Assembly: GCA_018436785.1 (NCBI GenBank)
Contig: JAHDKR010000096.1
Span: forward strand, 1 to 54,057
DNA length: 54,057 nt
DNA from: Synergistaceae bacterium
GTDB taxonomy: Bacteria; Synergistota; Synergistia; Synergistales; Aminobacteriaceae
Reading direction: 5' to 3'
Part shown: positions 8,727 through 17,247 of the stretch, piece after piece
How the letters are laid out: every line of letters begins with the position of its first letter
Position numbering within the stretch: position 1 is the first letter of the stretch
Made by a program: the position numbers and the translations under genes
The notes under the pieces: generated by a model
What the model saw: the letters and a program-made list of their open reading frames with translations, nothing else
The model's database searches: none
What the model was told of the DNA's origin: nothing

Positions 8727-9683
8727 ATGATCAATCTGCTTGCAACCCTGATCGGTTTCATCCCCCTGATCTACGGGGCGGACATACTCGTCGACGGCGC
8801 GTCGTCGCTGGCGAAGCGATACAACATACCGAACATCGTCATCGGCCTCACGATCGTCGCGTTCGGCACGTCCGCGCCGGAGTTCATCGTCAACTTCTTC
8901 GCCTCGCTGTCGGGGAACACAGGGATCGTGCTCGGGAACGTGCTCGGCAGCAATATCGTGAACATCATGGGAATCCTTGGAGTCTCCGCCGTCATCTACC
9001 CCCTGGCGGTCAAATCGAACACCACGTGGATAGAAATCCCGCTCTCGCTGCTCGCCGCCGTCGCCATCCTCGTCATGGGAAACGACATCTTCATCGACAA
9101 CGCGGCATGGTCCGGCCTCTCGAGGATAGACGGTATCGTCCTTCTGATGTTCATGATCATCTTTCTCTCGTACAACGTCACGCTCGCCCGGGCGGGAAAT
9201 CTGGACGCCGACACCGACATAAAGGAGTATCCTCCCCGGAAAGCGCTCCTGATGCTCCTCGCGGGGCTTCTCCTGCTCAGCGGAGGAGGCAGGGCCATCG
9301 TCTTCTTCGCCACGCGCTTCGCCCGAGACCTCGGCATCTCCGAGCGCGTCATCGCCCTCACCGTCATCTCCATCGGGACGTCGCTGCCGGAGCTCGCCAC
9401 GTCCGTTGTCGCCGCGATGAAGAAGCGGGTCGACATCGCGATCGGCAACGTCGTGGGGTCGAACCTCTTCAATACCTTCTTCGTTCTGGGCTCTTCGGCG
9501 ATCATCGCCCCGGTGACGGTTCCCGCTTTGTCGAACCTCGATATGGGGCTCAACATTGCGGCAAGCGCTCTCCTCTTCATCTTTGTCTTCACGGGGAAGG
9601 GCAGAGCCATCGAACGATGGGAGGGCGCGATCTTCTGCGCCCTCTACGTATCGTACCTCGCGTCGCTGGTGTTCTGGGGGTAG
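8727..9683 (+). CDS. CaCA-family sodium/calcium-type cation antiporter
   Basis: 318-residue inner-membrane protein with about ten hydrophobic segments and the two alpha-repeats that define cation/Ca2+ exchangers. The first repeat has GTSAPE followed by GNVLGSNIVN (about 46-85) and the second has GTSLPE followed by GNVVGSNLFN (about 210-250). These acidic and Ser/Asn residues bind Ca2+ and Na+ in the family, and the size matches bacterial YrbG-type proteins. The start ATG at 8727 lies nine bases after AGAGGTG; an ATG four codons earlier lacks this spacing. It ends 21 bp from the convergent permease gene. Confidence 0.9.
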   Translation: MINLLATLIGFIPLIYGADILVDGASSLAKRYNIPNIVIGLTIVAFGTSAPEFIVNFFASLSGNTGIVLGNVLGSNIVNIMGILGVSAVIYPLAVKSNTTWIEIPLSLLAAVAILVMGNDIFIDNAAWSGLSRIDGIVLLMFMIIFLSYNVTLARAGNLDADTDIKEYPPRKALLMLLAGLLLLSGGGRAIVFFATRFARDLGISERVIALTVISIGTSLPELATSVVAAMKKRVDIAIGNVVGSNLFNTFFVLGSSAIIAPVTVPALSNLDMGLNIAASALLFIFVFTGKGRAIERWEGAIFCALYVSYLASLVFWG

Positions 9684-9704
9684 GGCAAATGCCCGAAACT
9701 CCCA

Positions 9705-10871
9705 TTAGGAAGCGATAATCCCGAAGAGCATTCCGGCCGCCGTCGAGAGGGCCACCACCAGAACTACATACGTCGCGGTCTTCTTCGGCCCGAGGATGCT
9801 GTTGATCACCAGCATGCTCGGCAGCGAAAGCGCGGGCCCCGCAAGCAACAGAGCGAGCGCGGGGCCTTTTCCCATGCCCGCGCCGAGCAGCCCCTGAAGA
9901 ATGGGAACCTCGGTCAGCGTGGCGAAGTACATAAACGCTCCGGAGATCGAGGCGAAAAAGTTCGCCGCCAACGAATTGCCGCCCACCAACATAGCGACGT
10001 ACCGGCTCGGGATGAGCGCCTCGTGCCCCGGCCGTCCGAGAAGGAACCCCGCGACGAGCACGCCGCCGAAGAGCAGCGGCATGACCTGGAGCGCGTACCC
10101 CCATGTCGATGTGTACCAGTCCTGCCGCTCGTCGCGGGTGAACCACAGCCACGAGGTAAGGAGCGTAACGACGATCCCCCCCCCGGCGAGGAGCCACTTC
10201 AGGCTGTACACCCTCTCCCAGAAGGCGTTCGACGTCTTGGGCGCAGCCCAGTTGGCGAAGACGAGGAAAATCACCATGCTCGCCATGTAGACGACTGTCT
10301 TCCACAGCGGGCGCCCGCCATCCTCCTCCGGAAGCTGCGCGAACCCCTGCTGTCGAGCCTGCTCCTCCTTGCCGAAGATCGCGGCCATCAACAGGCCGAT
10401 GATCACGCTGAAGAGCACCGCCCCCACCGCGCGCGCAATGCCGAGTTCAAGCCCGAGCACCCTGGCCGTAAGCACGATGGCGAGCACGTTGATCGCCGGG
10501 CCGGAGTAGAGAAAGGCCGTCGCAGGGCCGAGCCCCGCCCCCCGCATATAGATCCCCGCGAAGAGGGGAAGCACCGTGCACGAGCAGACCGCGAGCACCG
10601 TGCCGGAGACCGAGGCCACGGAGTAGGCGATCCACTTCTTGGCCTTCGCCCCCAGGTACTTCATCACCGACTGTTGACTCACGAAGACGGAGATGGCCCC
10701 GGCGATGAAGAACGCGGGAATCAGGCAGAGGAGCACGTGCTCCCGGGCGTAGTCGGCCATCATGGCCACGGACTCCGCGAGTCCTGCAAGAACGCGCTCG
10801 TTCCCCTCGGGGATGAAGTAGAACGTCAGAAAAAACGCGGCTATCCAAAAAAACTTTTTACGGTCGCTCAT
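9705..10871 (-). CDS. Permease of the PF03773 (ArsP-like) family
   Basis: 388-residue membrane protein with about eight to ten hydrophobic segments. The SCTVLPLFAGIYMRGAGLGP stretch and the following YSGPAINVLA are typical of PF03773 permeases, and a related GPALSLPSMLV segment near the C terminus is the second half-repeat. Characterised members (ArsP) export trivalent organoarsenicals; others are of unknown substrate. It is the last gene of an arsR-led cassette, which supports a metalloid or thiophilic substrate. I prefer the ATG at 10871 with GGAGAG upstream over the one at 10889, which has no clear ribosome binding site. Confidence 0.82.
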   Translation of the reverse strand: MSDRKKFFWIAAFFLTFYFIPEGNERVLAGLAESVAMMADYAREHVLLCLIPAFFIAGAISVFVSQQSVMKYLGAKAKKWIAYSVASVSGTVLAVCSCTVLPLFAGIYMRGAGLGPATAFLYSGPAINVLAIVLTARVLGLELGIARAVGAVLFSVIIGLLMAAIFGKEEQARQQGFAQLPEEDGGRPLWKTVVYMASMVIFLVFANWAAPKTSNAFWERVYSLKWLLAGGGIVVTLLTSWLWFTRDERQDWYTSTWGYALQVMPLLFGGVLVAGFLLGRPGHEALIPSRYVAMLVGGNSLAANFFASISGAFMYFATLTEVPILQGLLGAGMGKGPALALLLAGPALSLPSMLVINSILGPKKTATYVVLVVALSTAAGMLFGIIAS

Positions 10872-10896
10872 AATCTCTCTCCATTTCATACAGTAT

Positions 10897-10911
10897 CGCC
10901 ATTATGTGGCG
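10897..10911. promoter_or_regulatory. Second ArsR-like half-site within a small inverted repeat
   Basis: CGCCA-TTATG-TGGCG forms a 5-bp inverted repeat and contains TTATGTGG (10902-10909), the same 8-mer as one arm of the operator before arsR. It lies just upstream of the permease gene, so the regulator might bind here too. Confidence 0.4.
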
Positions 10912-10940
10912 TTTTATTCACTTAAAGAGCAAGGGGAAAT

Positions 10941-10956
10941 CCCCGCCGAGGCGGGG
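10941..10956 (-). other. GC hairpin between mini-thioredoxin and permease genes
   Basis: CCCCGC-CGAG-GCGGGG gives a 6-bp GC stem with a 4-base loop in the gap between the two genes. No T run follows on the minus strand, so it is more likely an mRNA processing or attenuation hairpin than a full terminator. Confidence 0.4.
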
Positions 10957-10970
10957 TGCAGTGTGTCAGC

Positions 10971-11213
10971 TTACCCCTTCGCCCTCAAAAGCAGATCCTT
11001 CACCTTCTCGTACGAAGGAACATGCCCGGCGGAGAGCACCTTGCCGTCGACGGCGAGCGCTGGGGTGGTCATGACGCCGAACTCCATGATATCTGCGATG
11101 CCCGTCACTTTCTCGATTTCAAACTCCAGGCCCATTTCCTTCGCAGCCTGATCGGCGAGTTCTCCGAGCTTCTTGCACTTTGGGCATCCCGTGCCCAGAA
11201 TCTGGATTTTCAT
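10971..11213 (-). CDS. Mini-thioredoxin/glutaredoxin-like redox protein (CPKC)
   Basis: 80 residues, the size of the thioredoxin-fold small redox proteins of the MTH895/TM0996 type. The active site CPKC is at residues 10-13 right after the first beta strand, and a cis-Pro motif MTTPALAVDG follows near 48-57. It has no signal peptide and so should act in the cytoplasm. It lies 3 bp downstream of arsR and upstream of the ArsP-like permease. This trio recurs in bacteria and suggests thiol reduction of a metalloid or cysteine-linked substrate before export; the substrate is not proven. Confidence 0.88.
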   Translation of the reverse strand: MKIQILGTGCPKCKKLGELADQAAKEMGLEFEIEKVTGIADIMEFGVMTTPALAVDGKVLSAGHVPSYEKVKDLLLRAKG

Positions 11214-11216
11214 ACG

Positions 11217-11570
11217 TTACCCCTCCTGATCGTTCGTGTTCTCCAATGCCCCGCATCCGCAGGCCCACATCATCGCCTCGGGCTCATCTCCGGAAACAAC
11301 CCGCTCCACGCAGACCAGGAGCGATGCCAGACAGCGCATCCGCAAACTGTAGTAAACGTTCAGCCCCTCTTTCCGGTCCCCAAGGATGCCGATGCTTTTC
11401 ATCAGCGCAAGATGCTTGCTGATCGTCGTCCGGTCGAAATTGAACAGTTCGGCTATCTCACACACGCACATATCCTTCTTCGACAAAGCTTCTACGATGC
11501 GGAGACGGACGGGATGGGCGATACCTTTGAGGATACCGACCTTTTTGAGATTCAACGCTTCTTTGTCCAC
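11217..11570 (-). CDS. arsR: ArsR/SmtB-family metalloregulator
   Basis: 117 residues with a winged helix-turn-helix (about 15-85). The alpha3 metal-site motif is CVCE with Cys35 and Cys37, as in arsenic-sensing ArsR, and extra cysteines occur in the C-terminal CGCG (near 104-106). It would bind the palindrome at 11583-11606 and release it on binding a thiophilic ligand such as arsenite or a methylarsenical. The start is GTG at 11570, with AGGGGG about eight bases upstream. It leads the cassette arsR, mini-thioredoxin, permease. Confidence 0.88.
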   Translation of the reverse strand: MDKEALNLKKVGILKGIAHPVRLRIVEALSKKDMCVCEIAELFNFDRTTISKHLALMKSIGILGDRKEGLNVYYSLRMRCLASLLVCVERVVSGDEPEAMMWACGCGALENTNDQEG

Positions 11571-11582
11571 GACGACGCCCCC

Positions 11583-11620
11583 TTATGTGGCAATAATACC
11601 ACATAAAAAACACCCGTCAA
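11583..11620 (-). promoter_or_regulatory. arsR promoter with overlapping palindromic operator
   Basis: A perfect inverted repeat TTATGTGG-N8-CCACATAA (11583-11606) overlaps the minus-strand -10 TATTAT (complement of 11593-11598). The -35 TTGACG (complement of 11615-11620) sits 16 bases further up. Binding of ArsR here would block polymerase directly, giving autorepression of the cassette. Confidence 0.8.
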
Positions 11621-11700
11621 GCGATGCTTTCCTCCGCTCCTTTCAGAACGAATGGCGTCCATCGGCGCCGTGGATCATATATTCCTTTTTCTCGAGTCTA

Positions 11701-11729
11701 TTGACAAAAAGCGTTAAATTTTCTATCAT
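11701..11729 (+). promoter_or_regulatory. Strong sigma-70-type promoter for the GNAT gene
   Basis: TTGACA (11701-11706), 17-base spacer, TATCAT (11724-11729). Transcription should begin near 11736, leaving a leader of about 88 bases before the ATG at 11824. Confidence 0.78.
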
Positions 11730-11823
11730 TCAGCTCAATGCACTGGTCGACTTTCTCCCCTGCTTCTCTTTCCCGAGCGGAGAATTTTCGAGCAATCTTT
11801 TTTCAACACAACGAGGTCATTCG

Positions 11824-12321
11824 ATGAATACTACGTACCGTTTCATGCGGCGGGGGGAGGAGGAGCGCGTCTGCGCTCTCGTCGAGAGGGTCTTCAACGA
11901 ATTCGTGGCCCCGGACTACAGCCCCGAGGGCGTCGAGGAATTCTTCAAGTTCGCCGCCCCGGCGGCGTTGCGAAACCGCGACGGCGATACACATATCGTC
12001 TTGCTTGCCGAAGAAGGGACGGAGCTTGCCGGGGTCCTTGAAGCACGGGACTGCAACCATATCTCCCTGTTCTTCGTGGATAGGGGATTCCACCGCAAGG
12101 GCATAGCAAAAGAACTCCTGCGGCTGGCGATACACGAGTGCAGAAAACGCCTCCCCGACCTGCGCAGCGTCACGGTCAACTCCTCGCCGTTCGCGGTCCC
12201 GGCGTACCGGAAAATGGGCTTTCTGGAAACCGGTCCTTCCAGGGAAGTGAATGGTATCATCTTCGTGCCTATGGTCTGCGCGCTCGACGAATCGCCTCCG
12301 TCGCTCCCGACGTCTCCATAA
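11824..12321 (+). CDS. GNAT-family N-acetyltransferase
   Basis: 165 residues with the acetyl-CoA binding segment GFHRKGIAKELL (near 82-93), preceded by the beta strand HISLFFVDRG and followed by AVPAYRKMGF (near 121-130), the usual C-terminal motif. The acyl acceptor is unknown. The open frame extends about 146 codons upstream, but the promoter at 11701-11729 lies inside that extension, and the ATG at 11824 follows GAGGT. Its 3' end overlaps the 3' end of the convergent citXG gene by 53 bp. Confidence 0.85.
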   Translation: MNTTYRFMRRGEEERVCALVERVFNEFVAPDYSPEGVEEFFKFAAPAALRNRDGDTHIVLLAEEGTELAGVLEARDCNHISLFFVDRGFHRKGIAKELLRLAIHECRKRLPDLRSVTVNSSPFAVPAYRKMGFLETGPSREVNGIIFVPMVCALDESPPSLPTSP

Positions 12322-13822
12322 GGTGCAAAAAGACCGTTACCGCCAGCAGATCCGCCGCGCCTCCGGGGCTGAGACGAGATGAAGTGAACAAGACTTCCAT
12401 CTCCCGGACGGCGCGCACCCCTTCCTCCGTGCGCATGCCTCCGAGGTCGAGCGCGTTGCGGGCCGCTTCGCGGACATTCCGCTCCCCCTCCCGCCCCCCG
12501 CGCGCGAGGATGTTCGTGTCCTCCGTGGCCGTCATAAGGAGAAGCAGCGTCTCCGCAAGCGCGTCGTTGAGCGCGGCGCCGTCCGAGAGCAGTTTTCTCA
12601 GGCATGGGAGAGCGACTTCAATGACCGCGGGAAAGCCTCGCTCCGCCTCGCCGCGTATTCCGGTGACGCCCTCGGCGAGGTAGAGCCTCTCCCCCGCCGT
12701 TCGCTCCGAAGGTTTTTTCTTCCCCGCATCGGCGAAGTCGCGCTCGACGATGCCGCGAACAATCTCCGCGCCTCTTCCGGCGCAGGCTTCAGGAGATGTG
12801 TGTTTTCCCTCCGAAACCAACATGCCGCATGCGGCGCAGAGCACGCCGAGTGAGAAGATCAGGCCTTTATGCGTGTTCACGCCCCCCGTGGCGGCGAACA
12901 TCGTCTGCTCGGCGCGCACTCCCTCTTCGCGGAGCAGAGGCAGCAGCGCCGTGCACTCGGGCGAAGGACTCCCCGAGCTCCCCTCCTCCATATAAGCTCC
13001 CGCCGTGAAAGTGGCGCCGAGCCGGGCGAAACGCTCCCAAAAGGAAGCGAGCGCGGCGGCGCTGGCGAGAAACGAAAAGTAGTCCATATCCGTGTGCGCC
13101 CCGTTCGAGAAGGGGGTCACCAGTCCTGGCTTCGGCGCGGCGGCGGCCTCGAAGAGCACCGCCGTTCCCGCGCAGCGGCCGATGAGCGCGCAGTACAACT
13201 CCATGTGGTCCGGAGGCTTCACATCGTTGCAGGCTCCAAATGTTCGCCCTTCTCCGACACCCCGGGCGCTTCGTTCATCGGAAGCAGGCGCATTCAGTCC
13301 GCTGCGCCTTTCCCTCCGGCACGCCCGCCACCCCTCCGCGATACGCTCCACAGCGCTTCGCAGCTCCTCCGCGGTATGCGCGCGTCCCCTCACGCACGGC
13401 ACGGCCTCGCCGCCGCAGACGACGCAGCGCCGAGGAGGAAGCCCCAGCTCCCGTCTCCCCGGCACGGAGCCGTCCGGACACGTAACGTCGACGTCGACGA
13501 GCTCGCCGCACGGATGGGTCTCCTCGAAGGCGACCGCGCGGCGCTTCACGTCCTTCCCGACGCCCCGGATGGTGCAGAACCCCTCCGGCCCGTCGGCGGA
13601 GACGTAAAAGTCATATGAGGGCGCACTCATCCCCTCCTTCGCCAGAAACTGCCGAAGCTCGTCGAACCACTCCCCGGCAGTCCGGTCGTACTCGCCGCCG
13701 AGGCGCAGCGGCGCGGGCATCCTGAGCGTGAAGGAGAGCAGCGAACAGCCGGGCGGGAGCGCGGAGGCAAGATCAATCCGCTTCCGCCACCGCGTTTCCC
13801 TGGCGTCGAGAGGGGACGTCAT
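12269..13822 (-). CDS. citXG: Fused CitX-CitG: citrate lyase prosthetic-group synthesis and transfer
   Basis: 517 residues. The N-terminal part (about 1-185) is CitX, apo-citrate lyase phosphoribosyl-dephospho-CoA transferase, with a Cys-rich RRCVVCGGEA segment and the following RAHTAEEL. The C-terminal part (about 210-510) is CitG, triphosphoribosyl-dephospho-CoA synthase, with KPGLVTPFSNGAHTDMDYF, GVNTHKGLIFSLG and DTNILARGG. CitG makes the cofactor precursor from dephospho-CoA and ATP, and CitX attaches it to CitD. Fusion of the two is known in some anaerobes. The start at 13822 shares a base with the citD stop (TGATG), so the genes are coupled. A linker of about 30 residues joins the domains. 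Confidence 0.9.
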   Translation of the reverse strand: MTSPLDARETRWRKRIDLASALPPGCSLLSFTLRMPAPLRLGGEYDRTAGEWFDELRQFLAKEGMSAPSYDFYVSADGPEGFCTIRGVGKDVKRRAVAFEETHPCGELVDVDVTCPDGSVPGRRELGLPPRRCVVCGGEAVPCVRGRAHTAEELRSAVERIAEGWRACRRERRSGLNAPASDERSARGVGEGRTFGACNDVKPPDHMELYCALIGRCAGTAVLFEAAAAPKPGLVTPFSNGAHTDMDYFSFLASAAALASFWERFARLGATFTAGAYMEEGSSGSPSPECTALLPLLREEGVRAEQTMFAATGGVNTHKGLIFSLGVLCAACGMLVSEGKHTSPEACAGRGAEIVRGIVERDFADAGKKKPSERTAGERLYLAEGVTGIRGEAERGFPAVIEVALPCLRKLLSDGAALNDALAETLLLLMTATEDTNILARGGREGERNVREAARNALDLGGMRTEEGVRAVREMEVLFTSSRLSPGGAADLLAVTVFLHLMETSGATEAIRRARRP

Positions 13823-14091
13823 CAGGCCTTGAGCGCCCGCTCCAGAGCCGTCTCCAGACGGGCGCGGAGCGTGCACTCCAGCGCTCCCCTGTCCTGAATC
13901 CGCACATCTGCGCCCCTGACGCCCGAGGCGGCCATGACCTCCTCGGCGACAGAGCGGATACGTGCTCCGAACTGTTTGAAGACGATGCTCTCCACGTCGA
14001 GTGTGTTCTCCGCCCCCTCCGCGGGGCCTACCGTCACCAGCACGTCGCTTGATTCGAGCGACCCCGCGACGCTGTTCTTCACACCGTTCAT
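13822..14091 (-). CDS. citD: Citrate lyase acyl carrier protein (gamma subunit)
   Basis: 89 residues, the usual CitD length. The LESSD motif places Ser14 at the position that carries the phosphoribosyl-dephospho-CoA arm in characterised CitD proteins, and QFGARI and the DRGALECTLRAR segment are typical. I chose the ATG at 14091, with AAGGAGAGG upstream, because it puts the modified serine at residue 14. A longer frame begins with TTG at 14133. The partner subunits CitE and CitF are encoded 7-8 kb away on the opposite strand. Confidence 0.9.
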   Translation of the reverse strand: MNGVKNSVAGSLESSDVLVTVGPAEGAENTLDVESIVFKQFGARIRSVAEEVMAASGVRGADVRIQDRGALECTLRARLETALERALKA

Positions 14092-14129
14092 ATAACCCTC
14101 TCCTTTCGGCGGACTCGAAGCGTCCGTAT

Positions 14130-15209
14130 TCAATGTCTCGACTCGCTGTTCCTGATTTTTTCGATCACAGGGAGCGCTTCATCCGAAACGAGCCACTTCC
14201 ACGTGGACTCGGGAACAAGCGGCCTGACGTCTTCCATACGGTCCTCTCGGATCAGGGAGCGCACTCGCGACGCGCTGACGGGCATGCCCTCCATCTCGAA
14301 ACGCGGCATCTCATGGACGCGCACGGGCGGCCATCCCTCGCCGCCCTTCGGCAGGCGCTCCTTCATCATTCTATTGTAGATGGAGGTCACGGGGCAATAC
14401 GGCTCCGTCCCCACGAAACGCTCCGTCGCCTTGAGCGCCGAAGCGACGTACCGTCCGAAGAGTTCGATGTCGAGCGCAGCGTAGAGCTCCGTAATCCGTT
14501 CCTCCTCGCCGGATTCGATCCGCGTGAAATACGACGGGAAGGTCGCCGACGAGATGACGTACGGCCCGCCGCGAAGCACTACGACGTTCTTCAGCTCGGA
14601 CACTCCCTCCTTGACAAGGCGGAAACGGACTTCGAAGGGGAAGAGCGACCGGTCCTCCTCCACGACGAGGACGTAGAGCCGGGGCGTTCGTGCTGCGGCG
14701 TACTCCAGAAGGCGGTAGTGCCCCAGCGTAAACGGGTTGCAGTTCACCACCGCGACGCCGGCCCCCTCCGGGCCGCCCTCCGCCTTCGCGGCTATCGCCG
14801 CTCTCCATTTGTCTATTCCTTCGGAGCCCCATTCCAGCAGCGAAGCTCCAAGACCCGTCCGCTCTACCGATGCAGTCGCCAGCAGCGTGAAGCCGAGCGC
14901 CTCGAAGCGCTTCGCCTCGTCCGGCTTGGAGTACAGGAAGAGCTGCCTGCGCCCCGTCTGCATCGCTTTTTTCAACAGAGCGGAGGTCACCGTCGCGGCG
15001 ACGCCCTCCCCCTCAAGCTCCCGATCGACCGCGATCCCCTGCAGAATATTCCCCACCAGGGAGCCAGTCGCGACAAGACGTTCTTCCTCGAAAAATCCCA
15101 GGATCACGGATTCGTTTCCCGGAACCGTGAGGCCCCTCGACGCCAGCAATCGCGAGCGTTCCTCCATCTCCTTCGGCGAGACCAGCGCCCGCTCCTCCAG
15201 TCCGAACAT
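14130..15209 (-). CDS. citC: [Citrate (pro-3S)-lyase] ligase
   Basis: 359 residues. An N-terminal GNAT-like region (about 1-115) precedes a nucleotidyltransferase domain with CNPFTLGH (157-164), the HxGH-type adenylate-binding motif, and a C-terminal VSASRVRSLI segment. This is the normal CitC architecture. The enzyme acetylates the thiol of the CitD prosthetic arm using acetate and ATP, converting citrate lyase to its active acetyl form. It is 21 bp downstream of aconitase and upstream of citD in one minus-strand operon. Confidence 0.92.
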   Translation of the reverse strand: MFGLEERALVSPKEMEERSRLLASRGLTVPGNESVILGFFEEERLVATGSLVGNILQGIAVDRELEGEGVAATVTSALLKKAMQTGRRQLFLYSKPDEAKRFEALGFTLLATASVERTGLGASLLEWGSEGIDKWRAAIAAKAEGGPEGAGVAVVNCNPFTLGHYRLLEYAAARTPRLYVLVVEEDRSLFPFEVRFRLVKEGVSELKNVVVLRGGPYVISSATFPSYFTRIESGEEERITELYAALDIELFGRYVASALKATERFVGTEPYCPVTSIYNRMMKERLPKGGEGWPPVRVHEMPRFEMEGMPVSASRVRSLIREDRMEDVRPLVPESTWKWLVSDEALPVIEKIRNSESRH

Positions 15210-15230
15210 GCGCGCTCCCCCTTTCGACCG

Positions 15231-17162
15231 TTACGGTTCTTTCGTCAGCGCAACGCGGGCGGCGTTGAGCGCCCCGCCGGCGAGCAGAATCTCCCGCTGT
15301 CTCCGCGAAAGCCCGTGGCGCGTTCTGATACGAACTCCCGTCGTCACATTCCGCACCTCGACAAACTCCCCTTCGAGGCAAGAGTGCAGATTTACCAGCT
15401 CCAGCCGGTCCCCTTGCGCGATCTTCTCAAGATCGGCCCTGTCCTCGAAGAGCAGCGGAAGAATCCCCGCGTTCACCAGGTTCTGCCTGTGGATCCTTGC
15501 GTACGAGACGGTGATGATCGCCTTGACGCCGAGAAAGAGCGGCGAGAGGGCCGCATGCTCCCTGCTCGACCCCTGCCCGTAGTTCTCCCCCGCGACGAGG
15601 ATTCCTCCTCCTGCCTTGCGCGCGCGCTCCGGGAAGGAGGAGTCGACGATGTTGAAGCAGTACTCGGAGATGGCGGGGAGGTTCGAGCGCAGCGACATAA
15701 TCCGGCTGCCCGCGGGAAGGATGTGATCGGTCGTGATGTTATCCCCCATCTTCAACAGCACCTCGCCCTGTATCTCATCGGCCATGGGGAGGAACTCGGG
15801 AAGCGGCTTGATGTTCGGCCCCCTGCGGATCTCGACGGAACTGCCGTCCTCCGGAGGAAGGAGCACCATCGAATCGTCGACGATATACTTCTCGGGCAGC
15901 CGCACCTCGACGGCCTCGCCGAGCGTCCTCGGATCGGTGATCACACCCCCGAGCGCCGAAACCGCGGCCGTCTCCGCGCTCACCAGATGTACCAGCGCGT
16001 CCTTCGTGCCGGAGCGCCCCTCGAAATTCCGGTTGGACGTCCGCAGCGACACGCCGCCGCTGCACGGCGCCTGGCCGATGCCGATGCACGGGCCGCATGC
16101 GCTCTCAAGCAGTCGCGCGCCCGCAGTTATGAAGTCCGTCAGAATACCGTTCTTCGTAATCATCAACAGCGTCTGGCGCGAGCCTGGAGCGATGCAGAGG
16201 CTGGTGCGCTCCGCGACGCGCCGTCCGCGCAGAATCTCCGCAGTCCGCGCGAGGTCAAGGTAGGAAGAGTTCGTACAGCTTCCGATGAAGCACTGGTCGA
16301 CGGGCATGCCCGCGACCTCGCGCACCGGGACCACCTTGTCGGGCGAGTGCGGCAGCGCGATGAGCGGTTCGAGCGTCGACAGGTCGATGACGAGCGTCTC
16401 GTCGTACTCCGCGTCTCCATCGGCGGCAAGGGGCCTGAAGTCCGTTCCTCTCCCCTGCGCCTCGAGGAAACGCCTGGTCTGCTCGTCGCTCGGGAAGATG
16501 GACGTCGTCGCGCCGAGCTCCGCCCCCATGTTCGTGATCGTCCCGCGCTCCGGGACAGTGAGCGTCGAAACACCATCGCCGCAATACTCAAGGATTTTTC
16601 CGACGCCCCCCTTTACGGTGAGAACGCGGAGCACCTCCAGAATGACGTCCTTCGCCGCAACCCACGGACGGAGACGCCCCTTCAACTCCACCTTGAGCAC
16701 CTTCGGCCGGGGGATGGAGAACGGAACGCCCGCCATCGCAAGGGCGACGTCCAGCCCTCCCGCGCCCATGGCGAGCATCCCCAGAGCGCCCCCCGTAGGC
16801 GTGTGGCTGTCGGAGCCCAGGAGCGTCTTTCCGGGAACGCCGAAGCGCTCCAGATGTACCTGATGACAGATACCGTTCCCCGGCCTGGAGAAGAGCAGCC
16901 CGTATTTCGCCGCGACGTCCTGAAGGTAGTTGTGGTCGTCGGCGTTCTCGAACGTCGCCTGCAGCGTGTTGTGGTCCACGTAGCTCACCGAACGCTCGGC
17001 GCGTGTCCGCGGAACGCCTATGGCCTCGAACTGGAGATACGCCATGGTCCCCGTCGTATCCTGCGTCAGCGTGTGGTCGATCTTCAGCGAGACTTCGCCG
17101 CCTTCCGGCGCTTCATTCACGAGATGTTCCCCGATCACTTTCCAGACAAGATTCTTGCCCAT
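15231..17162 (-). CDS. Aconitate hydratase (short aconitase type)
   Basis: 643 residues, shorter than AcnA of proteobacteria (about 890) and matching the compact aconitase group of anaerobes. The three [4Fe-4S] ligands are visible as Cys296 (GSCTNSS) and Cys356/Cys359 (ACGPCIGIG). GSDSHTPTGG (about 116-125) and the swivel-domain ENYGQGSSREHAAL stretch are present. It interconverts citrate, cis-aconitate and isocitrate. As first gene of the operon acn-citC-citD-citXG, divergent from the regulator of the TTT-citEF operon, it is probably there to turn imported isocitrate or aconitate into citrate for citrate lyase, or the reverse. Confidence 0.9.
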   Translation of the reverse strand: MGKNLVWKVIGEHLVNEAPEGGEVSLKIDHTLTQDTTGTMAYLQFEAIGVPRTRAERSVSYVDHNTLQATFENADDHNYLQDVAAKYGLLFSRPGNGICHQVHLERFGVPGKTLLGSDSHTPTGGALGMLAMGAGGLDVALAMAGVPFSIPRPKVLKVELKGRLRPWVAAKDVILEVLRVLTVKGGVGKILEYCGDGVSTLTVPERGTITNMGAELGATTSIFPSDEQTRRFLEAQGRGTDFRPLAADGDAEYDETLVIDLSTLEPLIALPHSPDKVVPVREVAGMPVDQCFIGSCTNSSYLDLARTAEILRGRRVAERTSLCIAPGSRQTLLMITKNGILTDFITAGARLLESACGPCIGIGQAPCSGGVSLRTSNRNFEGRSGTKDALVHLVSAETAAVSALGGVITDPRTLGEAVEVRLPEKYIVDDSMVLLPPEDGSSVEIRRGPNIKPLPEFLPMADEIQGEVLLKMGDNITTDHILPAGSRIMSLRSNLPAISEYCFNIVDSSFPERARKAGGGILVAGENYGQGSSREHAALSPLFLGVKAIITVSYARIHRQNLVNAGILPLLFEDRADLEKIAQGDRLELVNLHSCLEGEFVEVRNVTTGVRIRTRHGLSRRQREILLAGGALNAARVALTKEP

Positions 17163-17210
17163 CTTCCCGCCCCCTCGTGCAAATATACAAAATACAGTTT
17201 ATTGACCCAC

Positions 17211-17240
17211 TTTACAGCGTTGCTTTCAGGGGCTATTATA
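17211..17240 (+). promoter_or_regulatory. Probable promoter of the gntR-tctCBA-citEF operon
   Basis: TTTACA (17211-17216), 18-base spacer, TATTAT (17235-17240). The predicted start of transcription, near 17247, falls at the beginning of the repeat cluster described at 17248-17277. Confidence 0.55.
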
Positions 17241-17247
17241 CGACATG

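Noticed and set aside
14092..14133. A longer citD starting at TTG 14133, overlapping the citC stop
   Set aside because: The ATG at 14091 has a strong AAGGAGAGG, and only this start places the modified serine at residue 14 as in known CitD proteins.
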